The notes under the pieces: model-generated
What the model saw: only the letters and a program-made list of their open reading frames with translations
What the model was told of the DNA's origin: nothing
Database searches by the model: none
Made by a program: the position numbers and the translations under genes
Origin: Bacillota bacterium
GTDB lineage: Bacteria > Bacillota > Clostridia > Lachnospirales > WQUN01
Direction: 5' to 3'
Assembly (NCBI GenBank): GCA_009782085.1
Contig: WQUN01000114.1
Span: 1 to 12,487 of the forward strand
DNA length: 12,487 nucleotides
Part shown: piece after piece, positions 5,898-12,487 of the stretch
How the letters are laid out: every line of letters starts with the position of its first letter
Numbering within the stretch: position 1 is the stretch's first letter

Positions 5898-6809
5898 GTG
5901 AGCGGGGAACTGCCAAAAATAATCGCGATAGTCGGAACCAACGCGTCGGGCAAAAGCGCGGTTGGGCTCGAACTTGCCAAAAGTTTCGGCGGGGAAATCA
6001 TCTCCGCGGACTCCAGGCAGGTCTACAGAGGTTTCGACCTTTGCAGTGGGAAGATCACAGCCGAAGAAGCGCGGGCTGTCCCGCATCATTTAATAGACAT
6101 TAAAGATATCGGCGAAGCATTCTCCGTATCCGATTTCCAGAATATGGCGTATTCGCTGATTCCGCAGATATTGCAAAGAGATAAGGTCCCGTTCATCGTC
6201 GGCGGCACGGGGAATTATGTCAAATCGGTCGTATCGGGCTATGTTTTGTCCGGGGAGCCCGTGGACGCGGCGCTGCGCGGCAAGCTGGACAAACTGACCG
6301 CGGATGAGCTGCTGGAAATGCTGACGCCGGAGGGTAAGGCGTTCTTCGCCTCCAATCCGTCCGATTCGCGCAATAAGCGCAGGCTGATCCGGGCGATTGA
6401 GAAAACCGCCCTCGGAGAGCCCTTGAGGCGCGAAAACTCCGCAAGGTACAGCGCGCTCCAGATAGGCGTGACATGGCCGAAAGACATATTGCACAGGCGG
6501 ATCGAGGAACGCCTGGCGTCCAGGATTGAACTGGGAATGATAGACGAGGTCAAAACGTATCTGGACGGCGGCGGAGATCCTGAATGTCTTTATGACCTTG
6601 GACTGGAATACCGTTATATTCTTTGGTATCTGACGGGGAAATTCAAATCTCAGGACGAATTCAAACTGGAGCTGGCGCGGGCGATCAAACGTTTCGCCAA
6701 GAGACAGATGACTTGGCTGCGGCGGGATGAATCTATCATCTGGCTCGACATGAACGGGGATTATATGGAACAGGCGCGTTCGCTGACGGCCGATTTCCTC
6801 GAAAGGTGA
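5898..6809 (+). CDS. miaA: tRNA dimethylallyltransferase MiaA
   Basis: Transfers the dimethylallyl group of DMAPP to N6 of adenosine 37 in tRNAs reading UNN codons. The 303-aa length is normal. Motifs: P-loop GTNASGKS (13-20), SADSRQVYRG with the catalytic Asp (D38), GGTGNY (102-107) and AKRQMTWLRR near the end. The start is GTG 5898, preceded by GGAGGAG; a longer frame from 5802 would overlap the upstream gene and has no ribosome binding site. Where most bacterial MiaA proteins have a GYKE/GYRQ segment before the last helices, this one has LGLEYRY, a variant I associate with a divergent MiaA branch outside typical Bacillota. It is followed after 9 bases by trmL and then ispH, whose product supplies DMAPP. 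Confidence 0.93.
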   Translation: MSGELPKIIAIVGTNASGKSAVGLELAKSFGGEIISADSRQVYRGFDLCSGKITAEEARAVPHHLIDIKDIGEAFSVSDFQNMAYSLIPQILQRDKVPFIVGGTGNYVKSVVSGYVLSGEPVDAALRGKLDKLTADELLEMLTPEGKAFFASNPSDSRNKRRLIRAIEKTALGEPLRRENSARYSALQIGVTWPKDILHRRIEERLASRIELGMIDEVKTYLDGGGDPECLYDLGLEYRYILWYLTGKFKSQDEFKLELARAIKRFAKRQMTWLRRDESIIWLDMNGDYMEQARSLTADFLER

Positions 6810-6818
6810 ATAAACCGC

Positions 6819-7280
6819 ATGATGCACGTCGTTCTGCACGAGCCCGAAATCCCGCAGAATACCGGGAATATCGTACGCACATGCAAGTCTACGGGTTCGG
6901 TTTTGCACTTGATCGAGCCTCTGGGCTTTGTCATAGAGGACAAAAAACTGAAACGGGCCGGTTTAGACTACTGGCATGATATGGATATTCGGATACACGG
7001 TGATTTTCAGGATTTTTGTTCCGCCAATCCCGGCGCGCGCCTGTGGCTGGCGGAAACGTCTGGGAATATTCAATATCACGAGGTCCGGTACCGGGACGGG
7101 GATTTTCTGGTTTTTGGGAAGGAAACCGCCGGGCTGCCGCCGTATATGCGGGATATGTATGCTGAGCGCTGCGTGCGCGTGCCGATGGTCAAGGACAATC
7201 GGAGCCTTAATTTGTCCAACGCCGTGGCGATCGTATTATACGAGGCCCTGCGGCAAAACGGCTTTCCCGGTTTGGAATGA
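6819..7280 (+). CDS. trmL: tRNA (cytidine/uridine(34)-2'-O)-methyltransferase TrmL
   Basis: A SPOUT-class methyltransferase of 153 aa that uses S-adenosylmethionine to methylate the ribose of wobble nucleotide 34 in tRNA-Leu. It matches the TrmL (YibK/CspR) family from end to end: PEIPQNTGNIVRTC (9-22), FGKETAGLP (99-107) and RSLNLSNAV (128-136), the last two forming the knotted cofactor site. AAGGTGA, made from the end of miaA, is the ribosome binding site; ATG 6819 and ATG 6822 are both possible. In E. coli, TrmL acts only on tRNA already carrying the MiaA-derived modification at position 37, so its place directly after miaA makes biochemical sense. Confidence 0.95.
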   Translation: MMHVVLHEPEIPQNTGNIVRTCKSTGSVLHLIEPLGFVIEDKKLKRAGLDYWHDMDIRIHGDFQDFCSANPGARLWLAETSGNIQYHEVRYRDGDFLVFGKETAGLPPYMRDMYAERCVRVPMVKDNRSLNLSNAVAIVLYEALRQNGFPGLE

Positions 7281-7347
7281 ATATGCTCGCGCGCGAAAAG
7301 TGAATTTCTTTTCGCAGCCCGGAATAACAGGAAGGGCGCTGTCGCAA

Positions 7348-8262
7348 ATGCGCAATGCGGAAAAGCGGATATTGCTGGCCTCTCCCAGAGGTTTCTGCGT
7401 CGGGGTGGAGCGGGGCGTTAGAATATTGGCGGACGCCGTCAACCGGGAGAAGGGCACGGTTTACGTCCTCGGGGAAATAGTGCACAATACCGTTTTGCTG
7501 AACCGTTTCAAATCGCTGGGCGCGGTCTTCGCCGAAGAGATCGGGGAAATCCCCTCCGGAAGCGCCGTGATATTCCCGACCCACGGCGTCGCGCCCGCGG
7601 TCAGGGAAAAGGCCCTGGCGAAAAACCTGAAAATAATAGACGCCGCCTGCCCCTTTGTGCAGCAAGTCCACGAGGAGGCAAGACGCCTCAAAAAACAGGG
7701 TTATGCCATTGTTCTCATCGGCGACCCGGATCACCCGGAGGTGATCGGAGTGGCGGGAGAAGCGCCCGATAATATCCGGGTCGTCCGGGGGGAAGCGGAT
7801 CTCGGCAGGCTATGCGGGATCGACGGTTCACGCGTTTCGTGGCTGTCGCAAACGACCCTGGATTTCGAGGCCACCCAAAGGACGGCGGAGCTTCTGCGGG
7901 AAAAATATCCGTCTCTGCGGGACCCGCCGCGGGCAGGCGTATGCCGCGCCGTAAGCGACCGCCAAAAAGCCGTGAGGAACATCGCGGGCGAGTGCGATCT
8001 GTTCATCGCGGTAGGCTCCGCCAACTCGTCTAATACGAACCGGCTTGCCGAGGCCGCTTTAGAGGCCGGGGCGGCGAAAGCGATCCGGGCCGATACGCCG
8101 GAGGAGCTTGACGGCGTGGATTTTTCCGCGGTTAACACCGTTGGGGTTTCCTCGGGCACATCCGTTTCAGACGCTCAACTGGCGGGCGTTATTTCTTATT
8201 TGAAAAAAAACGGGTATGACCGTATTGAAGAGAGAAGTATACTGGATAACTGCAGAAACTAG
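7348..8262 (+). CDS. ispH: 4-hydroxy-3-methylbut-2-enyl diphosphate reductase IspH
   Basis: Last enzyme of the MEP pathway: a 4Fe-4S protein that reduces HMBPP to IPP and DMAPP. The product is 304 aa. The three cluster cysteines are present: C17 in PRGFCVGV, C101 in DAACPF and C199 in GVCRAVSDRQ. Substrate-site residues are also kept: H46 (GEIVHN), H79 (THGVAP), H129 and E131 (DHPEV), T169/T170 (SQTTLD) and SSN (227-229). The motif around the third cysteine is unusual: most IspH have D-I/D-CYAT-NRQ. ATG 7348 is chosen because AGGAAGGG lies about 11 bases before it and the family begins just before the PRGFC motif; GTG 7300 in frame has no binding site. It lies 67 bases after trmL. Alternative reading: a divergent second copy. 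Confidence 0.93.
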   Translation: MRNAEKRILLASPRGFCVGVERGVRILADAVNREKGTVYVLGEIVHNTVLLNRFKSLGAVFAEEIGEIPSGSAVIFPTHGVAPAVREKALAKNLKIIDAACPFVQQVHEEARRLKKQGYAIVLIGDPDHPEVIGVAGEAPDNIRVVRGEADLGRLCGIDGSRVSWLSQTTLDFEATQRTAELLREKYPSLRDPPRAGVCRAVSDRQKAVRNIAGECDLFIAVGSANSSNTNRLAEAALEAGAAKAIRADTPEELDGVDFSAVNTVGVSSGTSVSDAQLAGVISYLKKNGYDRIEERSILDNCRN

Positions 8263-8346
8263 AGCCTGGAGCCTAGAAAAAACCTTGCAGACGCTGGGTT
8301 GTTTCGACATTTCCGTTGTAGATTTATGAGGTTCCTTATACAACAG

Positions 8347-8400
8347 GCCAGGGGCCTGCCGTCAATGACGGCAAGCCCCTGGCTGAAGCCGGCTTTTATT
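8347..8400. terminator. Long hairpin between convergent ispH and the CAP gene, probable terminator
   Basis: An outer stem GCCAGGGGC (8347-8355) pairs with GCCCCTGGC (8375-8383), and an inner stem TGCCGTC (8357-8363) pairs with GACGGCA (8367-8373) around AAT. On the plus strand a T-rich run (8393-8404) follows about 10 bases later, after AAGCCGGC, so rightward termination is plausible but not textbook. Leftward the sequence after the hairpin is poor in T. The remaining 8263-8346 segment holds no gene. Confidence 0.55.
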
Positions 8401-8418
8401 TTTTATAAACGACACGCG

Positions 8419-9558
8419 TCATTTCCCTATGAACTGCTGCGTCCAGTACGTCGTCCCGCCGGTCGACGCGGAATATCCGACGCCTATCTCGGTGAACCGG
8501 GGATTCAGGATGTTGTTCCTGTGGGCCGAGGACGCCATCCAGGCCGTCATGACGGCAATCGCCGTCTTTTGGCCCTTCGCGATGTTCTCGCCCGCGGTCT
8601 TATAGGTCACACCGTGGGCCTTCATTATGTCGAACGGGCTCCCGAGGACGCTGGACTGGTGGCTGAAATAGTTGTTCTCGCTCATGTCGCGGGCCTTGGC
8701 GCGGGCCGCCCCGGCCAGCGCGTCCGACCAGGCGAGCTCCGCGACGCCGGCCTTTGCGCGCTCTTTGTTGACCAGGCGGAGCACCTCCTGCTCAAAACCG
8801 CTTGCGGGGGCCGTTTCGGCCGCCGGGGAGGCTTCGTTACCTGTGTAATACTTCGCGCCGCCGATGGTCATATTGTCGTCGATTTTCTCGTCCAGCGGCA
8901 CCCTGATCTTGTCGCCTGGATAGATCAGGTCCGGTTCCTTAAGCGCCGGGTTCGCGTCTATGACCGCCTCCAGGCGGAGCTTGTATTTCCGGGAGATTTG
9001 CCACAGGGTATCCCCCGTCTTGACGCGGAAAATGTCGATCTCGCCCGGCACCGCCTCCGATTCCAGAAGCGGGCGCCTGGGGGCCGCGTTTTGCCCGTAG
9101 TAAGGCGTTTGCCTCAGGTCGGCGGGAGCTCCGTATTCGCCTGGGGTGACTCTTCTGAACTGCCTGGCGCCGCCGGGCGTCATTCCCGGCGTTACGTCGT
9201 TCTGCCTTCTGTAATATGCTCCGGGGGTCATTCCCGGCGTTACGTCGTTTTGCCTTCTGTAATATGCGCCGGGCGTCTGCGGGTTTTGCGTCCCCGGGGC
9301 GAACCGGTCGTACGTTCTTGGAGTCTGCCGGTTTTGCGCTCCGGGAACCGTCCGGTACTGCATACCGGGGGCCGGGCTTCCGGCCGGGGTCACGGCGTGA
9401 CGCCTTTTCTGGCGGGCATTGGCCGTTCCCGGATCCGTCCGGTCCGCCGCGGCCGCGGCTTCGCCGGTTCCGGCCGTAACTTCCTCGGCGTGGATCGAGG
9501 GAGCCGCGGACAGCGAGAGAATTCCGATAAATGTAAATAAAATGATCTTGCGCTTCAT
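8419..9558 (-). CDS. Secreted LysM and CAP (SCP/YkwD-like) domain protein
   Basis: A 379-aa exported protein. The signal peptide ends near residue 24 (SIHA). Residues 25-175 form a low-complexity Pro/Gly/Arg/Gln linker full of TPG motifs, with a 16-aa unit TPGAYYRRQNDVTPGM present twice in tandem (95-110 and 111-126). A LysM module (177-221, VKTGDTLWQISRKY...YPGDKIRVP) should bind peptidoglycan. The C-terminal CAP domain (255-379) keeps the tetrad H300, E324, H346 and E357, as in YkwD. In spore formers such LysM/CAP proteins are often spore-coat or cell-wall proteins (SafA, YkwD), and similar use is inferred here. The ATG at 9558 has AAAGGGG upstream. The gene converges with ispH and diverges from the small P-loop gene; a weak TTGACG-N16-TATGTC is the only promoter candidate noticed. 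Confidence 0.94.
   Translation of the reverse strand: MKRKIILFTFIGILSLSAAPSIHAEEVTAGTGEAAAAADRTDPGTANARQKRRHAVTPAGSPAPGMQYRTVPGAQNRQTPRTYDRFAPGTQNPQTPGAYYRRQNDVTPGMTPGAYYRRQNDVTPGMTPGGARQFRRVTPGEYGAPADLRQTPYYGQNAAPRRPLLESEAVPGEIDIFRVKTGDTLWQISRKYKLRLEAVIDANPALKEPDLIYPGDKIRVPLDEKIDDNMTIGGAKYYTGNEASPAAETAPASGFEQEVLRLVNKERAKAGVAELAWSDALAGAARAKARDMSENNYFSHQSSVLGSPFDIMKAHGVTYKTAGENIAKGQKTAIAVMTAWMASSAHRNNILNPRFTEIGVGYSASTGGTTYWTQQFIGK
9179..9274. repeat. 48-base tandem repeat, two copies, inside the CAP gene linker
   Basis: Copies at 9179-9226 and 9227-9274 differ at about three positions and encode TPGAYYRRQNDVTPGM twice without change. The unit is in frame (16 codons), so copy number can vary without breaking the gene. 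Confidence 0.95.
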
Positions 9559-9764
9559 GTTCTTTTCCCCTTTGCTATGTTTTTTGAGATAGAAAAAGTG
9601 TTACGGCGCGGCGCGGTACATTTTGTCACGACAGCCGCTCCTTTGCTTCTGACATATAGTATTGGAGTTTTTCGTCAAAAAATTCGATGGTTAAATTGTC
9701 AATAAATGGCGAAACAACCGCGCGATATGGAATATTCGGAAGAAAAGAATTTGCAAAAAAAGGT

Positions 9765-9792
9765 TTTACAATCTCCGCGGATATATTATAAT
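9765..9792 (+). promoter_or_regulatory. Sigma-A-type promoter of the P-loop gene
   Basis: TTTACA (9765-9770), a 16-base spacer and a perfect TATAAT (9787-9792). The transcript would start near 9799, about 49 bases before the TTG start codon at 9848. The rest of the 289-base gap between the divergent genes (9559-9847) holds nothing else recognised. Confidence 0.75.
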
Positions 9793-9847
9793 GGTATTAC
9801 TTCTAAGGGCATTGCTCTATGGCACTACATCAAAGGAGGAGATTGAA

Positions 9848-10264
9848 TTGGTTCAATTTATCGCTGGCGCAAAGGGTGAGGGCAAGACGAAAAAACTCAT
9901 CGACATGGCCAACAGATGCGCCAAAACCACGGACGGCCACCTCGTCTTTATCGACGACGACAACAGGCACATCTACGACCTCCATTACGACATCCGATTC
10001 GTGCAGACCGACAACTTCCCGCTGTCGAACTACCGTGAGCTCATCGGGTTCATCTGCGGGATACTCTCAATGGATTCGGACATCAAGCACGTGTTCATCG
10101 ACGGACTCACGAACGTCGTCAAAACGGTCGATAACGAAAGTCTCCTCAAACTCATCGCCAAGCTGGATTCCCTGTCCCGCGATTACGAACTGGATTTTGT
10201 CATTAGCATGAACTGCAAGGCTGAGGAACTCCCGGAGGAGGTCAAGCGCCTTCTGGTGGCGTGA
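9848..10264 (+). CDS. Small P-loop ATPase-like protein, conserved hypothetical of Clostridia
   Basis: A 138-aa cytoplasmic protein with Walker A GAKGEGKT (7-14) at the very start and a Walker B-like HVFIDGL (D85). It resembles a short conserved protein common in Clostridia, often labelled only ATP-binding or PilT-like; no function is established to my knowledge. The start is TTG 9848, because AGGAGG lies 8 bases before it. The ATG at 9791 overlaps the -10 box, so it would not be in the mRNA. The first residues (MVQFIAGAKGEGKT) then place the P-loop where single-domain NTPases of this kind carry it. A hairpin lies 23 bases after the stop. It is not long enough to be a full PilT or RecA-type motor. 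Confidence 0.8.
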   Translation: MVQFIAGAKGEGKTKKLIDMANRCAKTTDGHLVFIDDDNRHIYDLHYDIRFVQTDNFPLSNYRELIGFICGILSMDSDIKHVFIDGLTNVVKTVDNESLLKLIAKLDSLSRDYELDFVISMNCKAEELPEEVKRLLVA

Positions 10265-10287
10265 CTTTCTGTTCAGGCGATTATATT

Positions 10288-10330
10288 GCCCCCTTTTCAT
10301 GAATAGAAATATGAAAAGGGGGCGTTTTAA
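10288..10330 (+). terminator. 13-bp hairpin after the P-loop gene, overlapping the next ribosome binding site
   Basis: GCCCCCTTTTCAT (10288-10300) pairs perfectly with ATGAAAAGGGGGC (10311-10323) around a 10-base loop and is followed by GTTTTAATT. It could terminate transcription, although the T-tract is short. Its 3' arm supplies AAAAGGGGG, the ribosome binding site of the M23 gene that begins at 10331. Confidence 0.7.
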
Positions 10331-11266
10331 TTGGCGGCATCCGCAAGGGCAAAACTGCCGAAAAAATACGCGCGCGCTCACGGCAGGCGCCGCCGGAAAC
10401 GCGGCTTTTTCAAAAAACGCGCGCGCCAAATCGAAAGGCTGCTGTTCCTGGCGGGAGTCGGGCTTGTTTTGCTGCTGTTCCTGAAACTCGCGGTCGGGCT
10501 GATCTTAAAAGGCCCGAGCACGCCCATCGACCTAAGGGACGTGGAGGCCATGCGCATCCCGATCGCGTCGCTCGTGCGGCTGGACGAGCTGAGCGAGGAA
10601 CGAGGCCTGCCGTTCGGCGAGCTGCTTACCCTCTATTCGGTGGAAAACAGATTTTTTCCCGAAAAAAGCCCCGGCCTCGGGGCGGACGGCCTGGAGGCCC
10701 AGTTCGTCTCGAGTTACGGCCGGATCAAAAACAAATACTCCGCCTCCGCCCTAAGGCCGTTCGTAAGCCTTCTGACGAGCATAACCGACGAGGTGAGGCA
10801 TTTTCCCGTCGCCGGGCCGCCGGAAGGAGGCGAGGCCCCCTACACATACGGAGACAGCTGGGGCGCGCCGCGCGGCGGCCGCGTCCACGAGGGCTGCGAC
10901 ATTCTCGATCGCGACAACGTCAGGGGCAGGCTGCAAGTTGTAAGCATGACCGACGGCGTCGTCGAAAACTTCGGCTGGAACGACCTGGGCGGCTATTACG
11001 TGGGGATCACGGCCCGCAGCGGAAATTACTATTATTACGCGCACCTCGACCGCTGGGCCGACGGCGTCGAAAAGGGCGCGGAAGTCGCGGCCGGCGAACT
11101 CCTGGGCTACATGGGCGATACGGGCTACGGCGCGGAGGGCGCGGCCGGCAGCTTCCAGGTGCATCTGCACGTAGGCATCTGCCCCGCCGCGAAGATCACC
11201 GGCAAGGAATACTGGATAAATCCGTACCCGTTCCTACGGCTGGAAGAGGAGCGGAAATCCGGCTGA
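10331..11266 (+). CDS. Membrane-anchored M23-family (LytM/peptidoglycan endopeptidase) protein
   Basis: A 311-aa protein with a very basic N-terminus (RRRRKR), one membrane segment at about 37-59 and an extracytoplasmic C-terminal M23 domain. Zinc and catalytic residues are in place: H186 and D190 (HEGCD), H238 (YAHL), and H278 and H280 (HLH). It is expected to cut peptidoglycan cross-bridges or, if inactive, to act as a scaffold; the motif set argues for activity. The TTG start at 10331 directly follows an in-frame TAA and has GGGGG 8 bases upstream; the next in-frame ATG (10541) would remove the membrane segment. No separate promoter is seen, so expression probably depends on read-through from the P-loop gene or on a promoter inside it. 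ispF follows after 113 bases with its own promoter. Confidence 0.88.
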   Translation: MAASARAKLPKKYARAHGRRRRKRGFFKKRARQIERLLFLAGVGLVLLLFLKLAVGLILKGPSTPIDLRDVEAMRIPIASLVRLDELSEERGLPFGELLTLYSVENRFFPEKSPGLGADGLEAQFVSSYGRIKNKYSASALRPFVSLLTSITDEVRHFPVAGPPEGGEAPYTYGDSWGAPRGGRVHEGCDILDRDNVRGRLQVVSMTDGVVENFGWNDLGGYYVGITARSGNYYYYAHLDRWADGVEKGAEVAAGELLGYMGDTGYGAEGAAGSFQVHLHVGICPAAKITGKEYWINPYPFLRLEEERKSG

Positions 11267-11307
11267 GGAGCGCCTATACCGGATGCTTATAGTTGTATAA
11301 ATACTTG

Positions 11308-11337
11308 CTGACAAAACCCCCGCAAATGCTGTATAAT
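11308..11337 (+). promoter_or_regulatory. Sigma-A-type promoter of ispF-cysS
   Basis: CTGACA (11308-11313), an 18-base spacer and a perfect TATAAT (11332-11337). TGACAA with a 17-base spacer is the alternative -35. The transcript would start near 11344, about 36 bases before the ispF start codon. Confidence 0.72.
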
Positions 11338-11379
11338 ATCTTCGAAACAACCGTCCGACGCATCGCAGGGGTGGCATTT

Positions 11380-11886
11380 ATGGGTTTTCGCATCGGAAAC
11401 GGCTACGACGCGCACAGGCTTGCCGAAAACAGGGCTTTGGTGCTGGGCGGGGTCGTCATACCCTTCGAAAAGGGACTGCTGGGGCACTCCGACGCGGACG
11501 CGCTTGTCCACGCGATAATCGACGCCCTTCTCGGCGCGGCGCATATGGGTGACATAGGGCAGATTTTCCCGGACAGCGACGCGGCTTACCTCGGCGTCTC
11601 CAGCCTCGTACTGCTGGCGCGTACAGGGCGTATGCTTGCGGAAAGCGGCTGGCGGATAGCGAACATAGATTCGATCATCGTGGCGGAACGGCCGAAGCTC
11701 GCTTCTTATGTTCCGGATATGGAGCGATGTATCTCGGCCGCGCTGGGCGTCCCGCCGGAGGCCGGCGCGGTCAGCGTGAAGGCCACGACCGAGGAGGGCA
11801 TGGGCTTCACCGGGGCTGGGCTTGGGATAGCGGCTTACGCCTGCGCTTTGATCGAAAATACGCTTTCGGAAGGGAATATCCAATGA
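11380..11886 (+). CDS. ispF: 2-C-methyl-D-erythritol 2,4-cyclodiphosphate synthase IspF
   Basis: Fifth step of the MEP isoprenoid pathway: cyclises CDP-ME-2-phosphate to MEcPP with release of CMP, working as a trimer. The product is 168 aa, close to the usual 155-165. The divalent-metal ligands are D10, H12 (GYDAHRL) and H44 (GHSDADALVH), which correspond to D8, H10 and H42 of the E. coli enzyme. GDIGQIFPD (57-65) and KATTEEGMGFTGAGLGI near the end complete the family pattern. ATG 11380 has GGGGTGG just before it; an upstream in-frame ATG at 11293 lies before the promoter and is rejected. The stop overlaps the cysS start (ATGA), so the two are co-translated. No ispD is seen next to it, though many genomes pair the two. 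Confidence 0.97.
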   Translation: MGFRIGNGYDAHRLAENRALVLGGVVIPFEKGLLGHSDADALVHAIIDALLGAAHMGDIGQIFPDSDAAYLGVSSLVLLARTGRMLAESGWRIANIDSIIVAERPKLASYVPDMERCISAALGVPPEAGAVSVKATTEEGMGFTGAGLGIAAYACALIENTLSEGNIQ

Positions 11887-12487
11887 AAATATACAACACC
11901 ATGACCAGGAAAAAAGAAGAATTCGTCCCCCTCAGAGAAGGCCGCGCCGGCATCTATGTCTGCGGGCCGACGGTTTACAGCTTCATCCACATCGGGAACG
12001 CGCGGCCGCCCGTGGTTTTCGACGCGCTGCGCCGGTATCTGAAATACAAGGGCTACGAGACGACCTATGTCCAGAACTTCACCGACGTGAACGACAAGAT
12101 CATCGTCAGGGCCAACGACGAGGGGATCAGCCCGGCGGACTACGCCCGGCGGTTCATCGGCGAAGCGCTGGAGGACATGCGCGGCCTGGGCGCTGCCGAC
12201 GCCGACTTCATGCCGAAAGTTTCGGAGGAGATCGGCGAAATAGTCAACATGATCGCGGCGCTAATCGAAAAAGACTACGCCTATGCCGCGGAAAACGGCG
12301 ACGTTTTTTACGACGTGACAAAAAAAGCCGACTACGGAAAGCTCTCCCGAAAGAACCTGGAAGAGCTGGAGGCCGGCGCGAGGATCGAGGTGGACGAGCG
12401 CAAGCGCAGCCCGACGGACTTTGCCCTGTGGAAAAGCGCGAAGCCGGGCGAGCCGTTTTGGCCGTCGCCCTGGGGGAACGGCAGGCC
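11883..12487 (+). CDS. cysS: Cysteinyl-tRNA synthetase, N-terminal part (cut by the window end)
   Basis: Class I aminoacyl-tRNA synthetase that charges tRNA-Cys. Only the first 201 codons lie in the window, against about 460-480 for a whole enzyme; no stop is met, so this is an edge effect and not a truncation. C27 in CGPTVY is the first zinc ligand, HIGNARP (36-42) is the HIGH signature, and FTDVNDKII and SPTDFALWK are characteristic of CysS. The ATG at 11883 overlaps the ispF stop as ATGA and uses GGAAGGG inside the ispF end as its ribosome binding site. The ispF-cysS order is common in Bacillota. Confidence 0.97.
   Translation, partial: MKIYNTMTRKKEEFVPLREGRAGIYVCGPTVYSFIHIGNARPPVVFDALRRYLKYKGYETTYVQNFTDVNDKIIVRANDEGISPADYARRFIGEALEDMRGLGAADADFMPKVSEEIGEIVNMIAALIEKDYAYAAENGDVFYDVTKKADYGKLSRKNLEELEAGARIEVDERKRSPTDFALWKSAKPGEPFWPSPWGNGR

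Noticed and set aside
4807..5916. Long minus-strand open frame of 369 codons opposite the URO-D-like gene
   Set aside because: It is an antisense shadow created by GC-rich codon use; the plus-strand frame has motifs, start signals and family resemblance.
6976..7347. N-terminal extension of IspH overlapping trmL
   Set aside because: The extension is the out-of-frame reading of trmL; IspH proteins start just before the PRGFC motif, as with ATG 7348.
8299..9540. Long plus-strand open frame of 413 codons opposite the LysM-CAP gene
   Set aside because: Shadow of the minus-strand gene, which has a signal peptide, LysM and CAP motifs; the plus frame runs through the intergenic hairpin and has no recognisable domain.
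9791..9847. ATG 9791 as start of the P-loop protein
   Set aside because: It overlaps the TATAAT box and precedes the expected transcript start; AGGAGG is placed for TTG 9848.

Overview
The window looks like chromosomal DNA of a moderately GC-rich Clostridia-type member of the Bacillota. The grounds are AGGAGG- or AAAGGGG-like ribosome binding sites, GTG and TTG starts, sigma-A-type promoters, MEP-pathway isoprenoid genes, an ispF-cysS overlap, a LysM/CAP secreted protein of the YkwD/SafA kind, and a holin-like mini-toxin locus. No rRNA, tRNA, CRISPR array, insertion sequence or phage gene was seen. The taxonomic reading is inference.

Left part (1-2406): a 474-base stretch without a convincing gene but with several hairpins leads into a secreted L-type lectin with MucBP-like repeats and a clear terminator. 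Directly after it comes a compact, AT-richer locus: a 28-residue peptide resembling the holin-like type I toxins, a hairpin with T-tracts on both strands, and a near-consensus promoter on the minus strand that would make an antisense RNA into the toxin's 3' end.

Middle (2342-5859): a DegT-family PLP aminotransferase runs head-on into an SDR dehydrogenase. The SDR is transcribed divergently from a uroporphyrinogen-decarboxylase-superfamily protein. All three look metabolic, but the substrate cannot be read from the sequence.

Right of that (5898-8262): miaA, trmL and ispH lie in one direction, possibly co-transcribed with the URO-D-family gene. They are biochemically linked. IspH makes DMAPP, MiaA uses DMAPP for i6A37 on tRNA, and TrmL methylates nucleotide 34 of tRNA-Leu, which in E. 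coli needs the MiaA-derived modification first. MiaA and IspH both depart from the usual motifs of their families.

End (8419-12487): a minus-strand LysM-CAP secreted protein with a 48-base tandem repeat; a small P-loop protein behind a good promoter; an M23 metallopeptidase whose ribosome binding site lies in the 3' arm of the preceding hairpin; then ispF with its own promoter and cysS, which overlaps ispF by ATGA and is cut by the window edge.
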